NCBI RefSeq assembly: GCF_041222825.1
Contig: NZ_CP139482.1
Location: forward strand, 4,159,501-4,223,500
Origin: Candidatus Thalassolituus haligoni
GTDB taxonomy: Bacteria; Pseudomonadota; Gammaproteobacteria; Pseudomonadales; Oceanobacteraceae
Direction of reading: 5' to 3'
Length of the DNA: 64,000 nucleotides
Shown here: in pieces, positions 8,990 through 16,154 of the stretch
Layout: every line of letters starts with the position of its first letter
Position numbering within the stretch: the stretch's first letter is position 1
Program-made: the position numbers and the translations under genes
Notes under the pieces: model-generated
Seen by the model: the letters and a program-made list of their open reading frames with translations, nothing else
Database searches by the model: none
What the model was told of the DNA's origin: nothing

Positions 8990-9759
8990 TGAACAGCTTC
9001 AATACTGAGCCTCGTCAGGTGTTTTCGCTGGACAATTTGACGGTGAATTTTCCAACCCGAAAGGGTTCTGTCCCCAGCCCCCTGCAAAACATGAACCTGG
9101 AGATCGATGCCGGGCGTATTACCACGATTCTGGGTCGCTCCGGTTGTGGCAAAAGTACATTACTGAGAACGCTGGGCGGGTTTATCCAACCCGAGGATAC
9201 CGGCGGTGTGTTGTACAAGCAGCGCTTTATGAATGGCCCGACGCCAGAGATCGTCATGATCTTTCAGGAGAACAACCTGTTCCCCTGGCTGACGGTTGAA
9301 GGCAACGTCAAGTTTGGCCTGCGGTTTCGCAAGGATGACACCCGCGACCAGGTAACAGCCGTGAAGGAAATTCTAGCCAGCGTCGGACTGACTGACGCTG
9401 CAAAACAGTATCCACACGAGCTTTCTGGCGGCATGAAGCAACGCACAGCCATAGCTCGGGCGCTGATTACTCGGCCCAAAGTGCTGCTGCTTGATGAGCC
9501 CTTCAGTGCTCTGGATATCAGCCTCAAACGCCATATGCACACCCTGATCCGAGAACTGCAAGCAGACACTGGCACCTCTATGGTGATGGTGACTCACGAT
9601 GTGGAAGAAGCCATTACCGTGGGAGACCGGGTACTGGTTCTGGGCGGCAATCCGGCCGATTTTCTGATTGATGCAAACACAACAGCGTCGGCCATGCTCG
9701 ACCGTTATTCATACGACTACCTCGAACTGCAAAAAAAGGTCGAGCGCGTCATTTACTAA
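8989..9759 (+). CDS. ABC transporter ATP-binding protein (SsuB/TauB-like)
   Basis: A 256-residue ATPase. Walker A GRSGCGKS, the signature ELSGGMKQR, Walker B VLLLDEPFSALD and the H-loop MVTHDVEEA are all present, so it should be active. The start at 8989 overlaps the permease stop as TAATG and has GGAG six bases upstream; a longer frame from 8974 is less likely. It completes a three-gene importer of the nitrate/sulfonate/taurine class. The next gene, nitrile hydratase beta, begins 12 nt later, which ties import to nitrile metabolism. Confidence 0.93.
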   Translation: MNSFNTEPRQVFSLDNLTVNFPTRKGSVPSPLQNMNLEIDAGRITTILGRSGCGKSTLLRTLGGFIQPEDTGGVLYKQRFMNGPTPEIVMIFQENNLFPWLTVEGNVKFGLRFRKDDTRDQVTAVKEILASVGLTDAAKQYPHELSGGMKQRTAIARALITRPKVLLLDEPFSALDISLKRHMHTLIRELQADTGTSMVMVTHDVEEAITVGDRVLVLGGNPADFLIDANTTASAMLDRYSYDYLELQKKVERVIY

Positions 9760-9771
9760 CAGGAGCACTTG

Positions 9772-10470
9772 ATGAACGGCATTCATGATATGGGCGGTTT
9801 ACATGGCTTTGGTCTGGTGAACGTTGACCCTAACGAACCGGTATTCACCACCGAATGGGGCAGTCGTATTTTCTGCATGGTACAGGTGATTGACGGGCTA
9901 GGCGTCTGGAATCTGGATGAGCATCGGCACGAAATCGAGCTGATGCAACCGGAAGACTACATCAGCCACACCTACTATGGGCGCTGGATGTTTGCCATGG
10001 AGCGGATTCTCTATCGGCGTAATATTCTGAGTTTGAACGAAGTGGAACAGCGAGTCGCCGAAATCGCTGCCGACAAGCGCGAGTTTGCACCACTCCATTC
10101 CGAAGGCCGCAACTGGCCGCTGGCGGAAGCCGACAAAATCCCCTGGGGCGCCTGGCGCAAAGAAGTCACCGTTGAACCGATTTTTGCGGAAGGGCAATGG
10201 GTACGGGTGCGCAATATCCATCCACCCGGCCATACCCGGGTGACGGGGTACACCCGAGGCAAGTCAGGGCAGGTGTTCCGAGTAAATGATCAGGCCTGGG
10301 TGTTACCAGATACCCGCGCGCATCATCAGGGTGAGAACCTGCAGGCGGTCTATACGGTGCGGTTTGAAGCACAAGTGCTCTGGGGAGAAGCCCATGCCGA
10401 ACCCAATTCATACGTTTATATCGACCTCAGTGAAGACCATCTGGAACCAGAGCAGGAGAAGCAACAATGA
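9772..10470 (+). CDS. nthB: Nitrile hydratase subunit beta
   Basis: A 232-residue subunit with the family hallmarks MNGIHDMGG at the N-terminus and the SH3-like C-terminal half (VRVRNIHPPGHTR; a region including GQVFRVND). Together with the alpha subunit it forms the metalloenzyme that hydrates a nitrile to its amide. AGGAG at 9761-9765 favours the ATG at 9772 over a TTG one codon earlier. The order beta then alpha is that of cobalt-type operons. It overlaps alpha by 4 nt. Both halves of beta are on one polypeptide, unlike thiocyanate hydrolase, where they are split into two subunits. Confidence 0.95.
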   Translation: MNGIHDMGGLHGFGLVNVDPNEPVFTTEWGSRIFCMVQVIDGLGVWNLDEHRHEIELMQPEDYISHTYYGRWMFAMERILYRRNILSLNEVEQRVAEIAADKREFAPLHSEGRNWPLAEADKIPWGAWRKEVTVEPIFAEGQWVRVRNIHPPGHTRVTGYTRGKSGQVFRVNDQAWVLPDTRAHHQGENLQAVYTVRFEAQVLWGEAHAEPNSYVYIDLSEDHLEPEQEKQQ

Positions 10471-11087
10471 GCCATAACCACGAACATCCGAAAAAAGCCT
10501 GGCAGGCCATTCGGACTGAAGCGATCGAGAGCCTGTTGAATGAAATCAACGTGCTGTCGTCAGACGACGTGGACCAGGTGGTCAAGCACTACGAAGAAAA
10601 TGTTGGCCCCAAAACCGGGGCCAGCGTCATTGCTCGCGCCTGGGTCGATCCCGCCTTCAAACAGCGACTGCTGGCCAATGGTCTGGATGCCTGTAATGAA
10701 CTGGGCATCGGTGGCCCGGAGACCGAGATGCTGCATGTGGTGGAAAACACACCCACAGTACATAACGTGGTGGTATGTACGCTCTGCTCCTGCTACCCCT
10801 GGCCGATTCTGGGATTACCGCCGGTGTGGTACAAATCAAGCGCTTACCGTTCCCGCTTGGTGCGCGAGCCACGCAAGGTGCTGACCGAAATGGGGGTCAC
10901 GCTGACCGACGATATCGAAGTCCGGGTTTGGGATAGCGTGTCTGAAATTCGTTATCTGGTCATGCCCGAACGCCCGGCCGAGACAGAACACCTGAGTGAA
11001 GAGGAACTGATCGAGCTGATCAGCCGTGATCATATGATCGGGGTTTCCCGCACCATCGCCATTTCACCCAACAGCCAGGACAATTAA
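10467..11087 (+). CDS. nthA: Nitrile hydratase subunit alpha, cobalt type
   Basis: A 206-residue catalytic subunit. The metal site is VCTLCSC with Cys104, Cys107, Ser108 and Cys109. Thr at position 105 is the mark of non-corrin cobalt enzymes; iron enzymes have Ser there. Two of the cysteines are normally oxidised to sulfinic and sulfenic acids. The following YPWP and RSRLVREPRKVL segments are strongly conserved in the family. The ATG overlaps the beta stop. An accessory gene, a metal permease and amide-hydrolysing genes follow, which fits a cobalt-loaded enzyme feeding an amide into hydrolysis. Confidence 0.97.
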   Translation: MSHNHEHPKKAWQAIRTEAIESLLNEINVLSSDDVDQVVKHYEENVGPKTGASVIARAWVDPAFKQRLLANGLDACNELGIGGPETEMLHVVENTPTVHNVVVCTLCSCYPWPILGLPPVWYKSSAYRSRLVREPRKVLTEMGVTLTDDIEVRVWDSVSEIRYLVMPERPAETEHLSEEELIELISRDHMIGVSRTIAISPNSQDN

Positions 11088-11088
11088 G

Positions 11089-11478
11089 ATGCAATCAGAC
11101 TCTCTGGTAACGGCCCTGCGCCAGTCTGGTTTTGAAAACCTGACCTTTAACACCCCTTGGTCCGCACGTCTGTTTGGCATGACGCTGGCGGCCAGTAAAA
11201 AACAACTGTTCACCCTTCCACAATTCCAGCAGTCATTAATCGAACGTATCCAACGGCAAGAGAAAGGTGGTTGCATAACCACCGATGACGACTACTACAG
11301 CTGCTGGCTGGAAGCTCTGCAAAGCCTGCTGGAAGCGCGCAATTTATGGCAGCCAGAGCAGCTCAGTGCGCGAGAAGTTGAAGTCTTCGAAGCCGGTGAA
11401 CATCGACAGGAACTGCAACGTCAGGCCCACTCCCATACCCACTCCCACACATCCGTTCGGCCGGAGGTGGTGCAATGA
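11089..11478 (+). CDS. Nitrile hydratase accessory protein (activator/self-subunit-swapping type) with His-rich tail
   Basis: A 129-residue protein whose body resembles the N-terminal half of nitrile hydratase beta (NTPWSARLFGMTLA; a central Trp-Leu-Glu-Ala-Leu helix), as in the NhlE/P14K/NthE family that delivers cobalt-loaded alpha to apo-enzyme. The C-terminus carries alternating histidines (HSHTHSH, residues 114-120), a likely cobalt or nickel site. It starts one base after the alpha stop and overlaps the next gene as ATGA. The His tail is not needed for family membership and is a notable addition. Function is assigned from family and context. Confidence 0.87.
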   Translation: MQSDSLVTALRQSGFENLTFNTPWSARLFGMTLAASKKQLFTLPQFQQSLIERIQRQEKGGCITTDDDYYSCWLEALQSLLEARNLWQPEQLSAREVEVFEAGEHRQELQRQAHSHTHSHTSVRPEVVQ

Positions 11479-12203
11479 TGATTCCAGGTGATCCATACGA
11501 TTTCCCGATTGAAGGGCCGTTACTGCCAGGCAAAACCGCCTTGATAATTATCGATATGCAGCGGGATTTCTGCGCCCCTTCCGGCTACATGGATACTCGC
11601 GGCGGCGACCTGCGACCTGCTCGGGCGGTTATTCCTCACATCCAGGCAGTCCGTAAAGCTTGCCAACAGATCGGCATCGAAGTGGTTTACACCCGCGAAG
11701 GGCACCGCCCCAACCTGTCTGACTTACCCCGTTGCAAGCGAATGAAAACCGCCCTGGCGGGTGCCGAAATAGGCAGTGACGGCCCGCTGGGACGGCTATT
11801 GGTACGCGGCGAGCACGGTTGGGATTTTATCGACGAACTGCAACCCGGTGCCGACGAAGTCATCATAGACAAAGCAGGAACCGGCGCATTTCATGGCACC
11901 GACCTGCACGACATTCTTCGCCACAAAAAAATTGAGAACCTGGTCATCACCGGCGTAACCACGGGCGTTTGCGTTAGCTCCACCGTACGAGAAGCTGCCG
12001 ATCGGGGCTATAACGTACTGGTACTGGAAGATTGTTGCGCCGAGCCGGACAAGCACACTCATGACATTGCCATTGAGCTGCTGAAGATCGAGGGTGGTTA
12101 TCTGTCAACGATCTCTGATGCTGCGCAATTTCTGACAACTATCACGTCAATAGCTACCCAAGTGAACACTCAGAACACTCTACTTTCGGAGATGCCAAAA
12201 TGA
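11475..12203 (+). CDS. Isochorismatase-like cysteine hydrolase (probable amidohydrolase)
   Basis: A 242-residue member of the isochorismatase/nicotinamidase/N-carbamoylsarcosine amidase superfamily. The catalytic triad is visible as Asp27 (IIDMQRDF), Lys133 (DKAGTGAF) and Cys166 (TGVTTGVCV), with the cis-peptide region before the Cys. The presence of Cys and Lys indicates an amidohydrolase rather than a true isochorismatase. GGAGG lies 7 nt before the ATG. In this operon it could hydrolyse the amide made by nitrile hydratase or a carbamoyl/ureido intermediate, as biuret hydrolase does. The exact substrate is open. Confidence 0.88.
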   Translation: MMIPGDPYDFPIEGPLLPGKTALIIIDMQRDFCAPSGYMDTRGGDLRPARAVIPHIQAVRKACQQIGIEVVYTREGHRPNLSDLPRCKRMKTALAGAEIGSDGPLGRLLVRGEHGWDFIDELQPGADEVIIDKAGTGAFHGTDLHDILRHKKIENLVITGVTTGVCVSSTVREAADRGYNVLVLEDCCAEPDKHTHDIAIELLKIEGGYLSTISDAAQFLTTITSIATQVNTQNTLLSEMPK

Positions 12204-12796
12204 AATATCTACCGCTCAAACTGATGTTGCTGGTATTGCCATTATCTGCGCAAGCTCACCACCCCATGGGAGGACAGACCCCGGAAACGGCCGTACAGGG
12301 GCTGTTATCCGGGATCGGGCACCCAATCATCGAGCTGGATCATTTCCTGTTTGTGGTCGGCTTTGCCGCGCTGCTGGCGTTTTGTAGCCGCCATGTATTT
12401 TCTCAGGTGAGTCTGTTCCTGGGGTTGGCGATTATCGGCACCCTGAGCCGGATGGCAGTGCCTGAAATCCACTTTTTTGAAATTGGCATTGTTGCCACCA
12501 GTGCACTGGTCGGAGTGTTTATGATCGTGCAGAAACTGGACCGCACCCAATTGCTATGGGCTTTGGCGACCGTTGCCGGGCTGTTGCATGGCTACGCCTA
12601 CGGTGAAGCGATTGTCGGTGCCGAAGCCACGCCGGTGCTCTCTTATCTGGTGGGTTACTGCCTGATTCAGGCAGCTCTGATACTGGGTATTGTCTTCGGC
12701 CTGAAGCATCTGGCAGGCGATCGCCTTGCCACCATCGCCGCAAACTATCGCACCGCCGCTGGCTCTCTTTTAATCGGACTAGCACTGATCGTCTAG
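12200..12796 (+). CDS. HupE/UreJ-family metal permease, probable cobalt uptake
   Basis: A 198-residue membrane protein with a cleavable signal (ending SAQA-HH) and about six transmembrane segments. The HupE/UreJ signatures are HHPMGG right after the signal, GIGHPIIELDHF and HGYAYGEA; their His, Asp and Glu residues bind divalent metal. The family moves nickel for hydrogenases and ureases and cobalt where nitrile hydratase or cobalamin is involved. It overlaps the preceding gene as ATGA. Since the nitrile hydratase is of the cobalt type, Co2+ supply is the best inference. Confidence 0.87.
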   Translation: MKYLPLKLMLLVLPLSAQAHHPMGGQTPETAVQGLLSGIGHPIIELDHFLFVVGFAALLAFCSRHVFSQVSLFLGLAIIGTLSRMAVPEIHFFEIGIVATSALVGVFMIVQKLDRTQLLWALATVAGLLHGYAYGEAIVGAEATPVLSYLVGYCLIQAALILGIVFGLKHLAGDRLATIAANYRTAAGSLLIGLALIV

Positions 12797-13010
12797 GTCG
12801 TACTTGGCCTGGATCAACGATCCAACAAAGGCGCTGAATCAGCGCCACAACCATCTGCGCGACGCGACTGGGCCCATGAAGATTGGCATGCACAGCGGTT
12901 GCTCGCGCCAGCAATCTGACAATATTGAGTGGCCGTGTCTCAACACGTGCCCTGTTTTTTTACGCCCGTCGTAATGATAGTGCCACGGGCGATATGACTC
13001 GGAGAAAAAC

Positions 13011-14003
13011 ATGAGTGGACTTGGTGGCTTGAACAAATCACCGTCAGGAGTGGTTATTGGTTTGGTGCAACTGCAGTTGCCAGACGTATCGACGCCAGCA
13101 CAACTGGCAAAACAGACCCAGCGAGTGTGTGAACTGGTCGGCAAGGCTCGGCGCCAGTCGGCCGTAATGGACCTGGTCGTGTTCCCGGAATACTGTCTGC
13201 ACGGACTGTCGATGGATACCAACCCCGAGATCATGTGCAATCGGGACGGGCCAGAAATGGCCGCCTTCCGGACAGCCTGCCGGGAGCATGATATCTGGGG
13301 CTGCTTCTCCATTATGGAATTCAACCCCGAAGGTAATCCGTACAATACCGGCGTGATTATTGACAACGAAGGTGAAATCAAACTCTTCTATCGCAAGCTG
13401 CATCCCTGGGTGCCGGTCGAACCTTGGGAACCGGGCAATCTGGGTATCCCTGTGTGTGCAGGACCCAACGGCAGTACACTGTCACTGGCGATCTGCCACG
13501 ACGGCATGTTCCCTGAGGTGGCCCGAGAATGTGCCTACAAAGGTGCCAACATCATGCTACGGACAGCAGGCTATACGGCACCGATTCGCCATTCCTGGAA
13601 AATCACCAACCAGGCCAACGCCTTCTGTAACCTGATGGTAACGGCAAGTGTTTGTCTGGCTGGCAGTGAAGGCACCTTCAACTCCATGGGCGAAGGTATG
13701 TTCGTGAATTTTGATGGAGTTCCCATAGTGGAAGGCAACGGCCTGACGGACGAGATTATCAGCGCAGAAGTACGTCCTGATCTGATCGACGAAGCCCGCA
13801 TTCACTGGGGTGTCGAAAATAACATCTACCAGTTTGGCCACCGGGGTTACGTCGCGGTCAAGGGGGGCGCACAGGATTGCCCTTATACCTTTATGCAAGA
13901 CATGGTTAACCACCGTTACCAACTGCCTTGGGAAAACGATGTACGGGTGACTGACGGCCGGGATTTCGGCTTCCCGATCCCAGAACGAACGTACCAGCCA
14001 TAA
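13011..14003 (+). CDS. amiF: Formamidase, AmiF-like (nitrilase superfamily)
   Basis: The 330-residue protein closely follows Helicobacter AmiF along its whole length. The Glu-Lys-Cys triad is Glu60 (FPEY), Lys129 (YRKLHPW) and Cys162 (ICHDGM). The family-specific stretches EPWEPGNLG, SWKITNQ-ANA and LGHRGYVA-like QFGHRGYVA are present. The expected reaction is formamide + H2O to formate + ammonia, with weaker action on other short amides. GGAGAAA precedes the start. It lies 214 nt after hupE without an obvious terminator, so it may be co-transcribed or have its own promoter. It supplies the amide-cleaving step missing from nitrile hydratase. Confidence 0.93.
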   Translation: MSGLGGLNKSPSGVVIGLVQLQLPDVSTPAQLAKQTQRVCELVGKARRQSAVMDLVVFPEYCLHGLSMDTNPEIMCNRDGPEMAAFRTACREHDIWGCFSIMEFNPEGNPYNTGVIIDNEGEIKLFYRKLHPWVPVEPWEPGNLGIPVCAGPNGSTLSLAICHDGMFPEVARECAYKGANIMLRTAGYTAPIRHSWKITNQANAFCNLMVTASVCLAGSEGTFNSMGEGMFVNFDGVPIVEGNGLTDEIISAEVRPDLIDEARIHWGVENNIYQFGHRGYVAVKGGAQDCPYTFMQDMVNHRYQLPWENDVRVTDGRDFGFPIPERTYQP

Positions 14004-14685
14004 GCCTTGGCAAATCGTGACGCGAGTGTTGTCAGTACAGGTCTCACATGACTGAACGCTCGTCAGGCGGCTCGTACCGAATCCAGGCTAGCCGCCGATC
14101 CTCTATAAAGCCCATTCCGTTTGGTTTTTCAACGCCTCGTACCCGCTGCCGCTGCGGATAGACGCCTTGATCCTGATCCATTACAAATGATCATCAGGAT
14201 CATGGTCAGCCTTTCTGTTCCTGTTGAGAAGCCAAATACTGCTCGCTGATTTTGAAAGGGCCAAAGAGTCCCTGATCGCCGACGGAAAAACACGCCATTT
14301 TTTCGCTCCCGAACAGCAGAGACTTTATCCACGGAATAAATAGAGTAACGGTCAATATCACGCCAAAGATAATCTCCCTGCAACGGTGTTATTTGAAGCC
14401 GACCCCACCACACCAGCCAGGCACGATGAATTTTCGCCTCTCATTATAGTCAGATGCCTCGTCGCCTCCGCCTGTATCCATCATCTGTCGTACACATATC
14501 GTCGTACATTCATCGTAGCGTTTTATTCGTAGACAAGGCGACCACCTCTGGTACAAGGCCTGCGGTCCTATTCTGAGACATCGGGATCATTGCCCACATG
14601 AACAACAACAGACTATGGTACGTCCGTTAGGCTCCACCTTTTCCCGACCCGTTTTTCACCTTTTTACCTTTTCACAGGAGCGGAC
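14004..14685. other. Intergenic region between formamidase and ndh, no convincing gene
   Basis: In 682 bases I see no gene that I can support. A minus-strand frame of about 94 codons (14129-14413), extendable a few codons upstream without a start, has no recognisable family and no ribosome site. The right end must contain the ndh promoter and its AGGAG-like site just before 14686. Confidence 0.5.
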
Positions 14686-16026
14686 ATGAACACAAACAAC
14701 ACCCAGCCCCCCAGCAACAGCTTGCAGCATATCGTCATCGTTGGCGGGGGTGCCGGAGGGCTGGAACTGGCCACACAACTGGGCCACACCCTCGGGCGCA
14801 AGGGCAAGGCCCGTATTACCCTGCTCGACCGCAATCGCATCCATATCTGGAAACCGCTGTTACACGAGGTGGCCACAGGCACGCTGGATACCGGCACCGA
14901 GAGCGTGTCGTACCACGCCCATGGCGCGCGTCACGGCTATCAGTTTGAACTGGGCGAGTTGACCAATGTGAATCTGGCCAGCAAAACGCTGACGCTGGCG
15001 CCTCGTCGTAACGCGGAGGGAGAAACCCTGATGCCACCGCGCAGCCTTGAGTACGATACGCTGGTGTTGGCGGTTGGCAGTATCAGCAACGATTTCGGTA
15101 CACCGGGCATTCAGACCCACTGTTATATGCTCGATTCCCACAAGCAGGCGGGACGCTTTCATACCGCGCTGATCGATCAGTTCACCGATATTCACCAGAA
15201 CCGTCCGGGAGACAGTTTGCGCATTGCCATCGTCGGTGCCGGAGCAACGGGTGTTGAGTTGTCTGCCGAGTTGCATCGGGTGACTGAGTTATTGCGCTCT
15301 TACGGAATGGCGGGCATGTCGCGGCATCAGCTGGAGGTAACGCTGGTCGAGGCCGGGCCACGGGTACTGCCTGCTCTGCCGGAGCGTATATCCACCGCCG
15401 TCACTCGGGAGTTGCGCGAGCTGGGGGTGTCTATCCAGACTGCGGTGATGGTCAGTGCCGCCGATGAACAGGGGCTGCAAACCAAGGACGGCAGCCGTAT
15501 CGATGCCGACCTGATGGTCTGGGCCGCGGGCGTGAAGGCACCGGATTTTATCCGTCAGATTGAAGGACTTGGGCTGAACCGCCCCAATCAGATTATTGTG
15601 AACGATTTTTTGCAGGCCAATAATCCGGATGGCGAACCACTCAAGGATGTTTGGGTGATCGGCGACTGCTGTGCGTTCACCATGGAAGACGGCAGTCAGG
15701 TGCCACCCCGCGCCCAGTCTGCCCATCAGATGGCCAGCTGCGTCTATAAAAATATTCTTAACGAACGCGAGAACAAGCCGCTGAAGGGGTTCAAATACCA
15801 CGACCATGGTTCCTTGGTGAGCCTCAGCCGTTACAGCGCCGTCGGTAATTTGATGGGCAACCTCAGCAGCAAGTCCATGTTTGTTGAGGGTAACCTCGCC
15901 CGCCTGTTTTATGTGTCGTTATATCGCATGCACCAGCTGGCGATTCACGGCAAATTCCGGGGAGCCATTATTGTGGTTCTGGACTGGCTGACCCGGGTGA
16001 TCAAGCCGAAGATGAAATTGCATTAG
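14686..16026 (+). CDS. ndh: Type II NADH:quinone oxidoreductase (NDH-2)
   Basis: A 446-residue flavoprotein with two Rossmann motifs: VIVGGGAGGLELA near residue 18 for FAD and IAIVGAGATGVELSAEL near 185 for NADH. The second FAD segment DVWVIGDCCAF near 325 is also present. The C-terminal region has hydrophobic and basic stretches typical of monotopic attachment to the inner face of the membrane. It oxidises NADH and reduces ubiquinone without pumping protons. CAGGAG lies just upstream of the ATG. The gene stands alone and converges with rep. Confidence 0.93.
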   Translation: MNTNNTQPPSNSLQHIVIVGGGAGGLELATQLGHTLGRKGKARITLLDRNRIHIWKPLLHEVATGTLDTGTESVSYHAHGARHGYQFELGELTNVNLASKTLTLAPRRNAEGETLMPPRSLEYDTLVLAVGSISNDFGTPGIQTHCYMLDSHKQAGRFHTALIDQFTDIHQNRPGDSLRIAIVGAGATGVELSAELHRVTELLRSYGMAGMSRHQLEVTLVEAGPRVLPALPERISTAVTRELRELGVSIQTAVMVSAADEQGLQTKDGSRIDADLMVWAAGVKAPDFIRQIEGLGLNRPNQIIVNDFLQANNPDGEPLKDVWVIGDCCAFTMEDGSQVPPRAQSAHQMASCVYKNILNERENKPLKGFKYHDHGSLVSLSRYSAVGNLMGNLSSKSMFVEGNLARLFYVSLYRMHQLAIHGKFRGAIIVVLDWLTRVIKPKMKLH

Positions 16027-16062
16027 CCGCCATGGATACCGGATTTTATTGCGGATAATTGC

Positions 16063-16084
16063 GTAGGGCCCGGTTCCGGCCGTA
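16063..16084. repeat. Dispersed repeat related to 19871-19898
   Basis: GTAGGGCCCGGTTCCGGCCG, followed by TA, closely resembles GTAGGGCCCGGCTCCGTCCG at 19871. It lies between the ndh stop and the rep 3' end. It is part of the GTAGGG-type repeat family also seen at 3233 and 19934. Confidence 0.5.
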
Positions 16085-16086
16085 TG

Positions 16087-16154
16087 GTGGGTGTCCGCGT
16101 TAGCTCCTGTGGGTGTCCGCGTTGGCTCCTACAAATCCCCGCCTACAAATCCCC
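16087..16154. repeat. Two short tandem duplications at the rep 3' end
   Basis: A 22-bp unit (starting GTGGGTGTCCGCGTT) is repeated at 16087-16108 and 16109-16130 with one mismatch. Directly after it CCTACAAATCCCC occurs at 16128-16140 and 16142-16154. The last copy contains the final codons and TAG stop of rep on the minus strand, so the rep end has been duplicated downstream of itself. Confidence 0.7.

Noticed and set aside
10467..11087. Iron-type nitrile hydratase or thiocyanate hydrolase
   Set aside because: The metal motif has Thr (CTLCSC), the cobalt mark, and beta is a single full-length polypeptide, whereas thiocyanate hydrolase has it split.
14129..14413. A 94-codon minus-strand frame in the formamidase-ndh gap
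   Set aside because: No recognisable domain, no ribosome site; kept only as a note to the intergenic entry.
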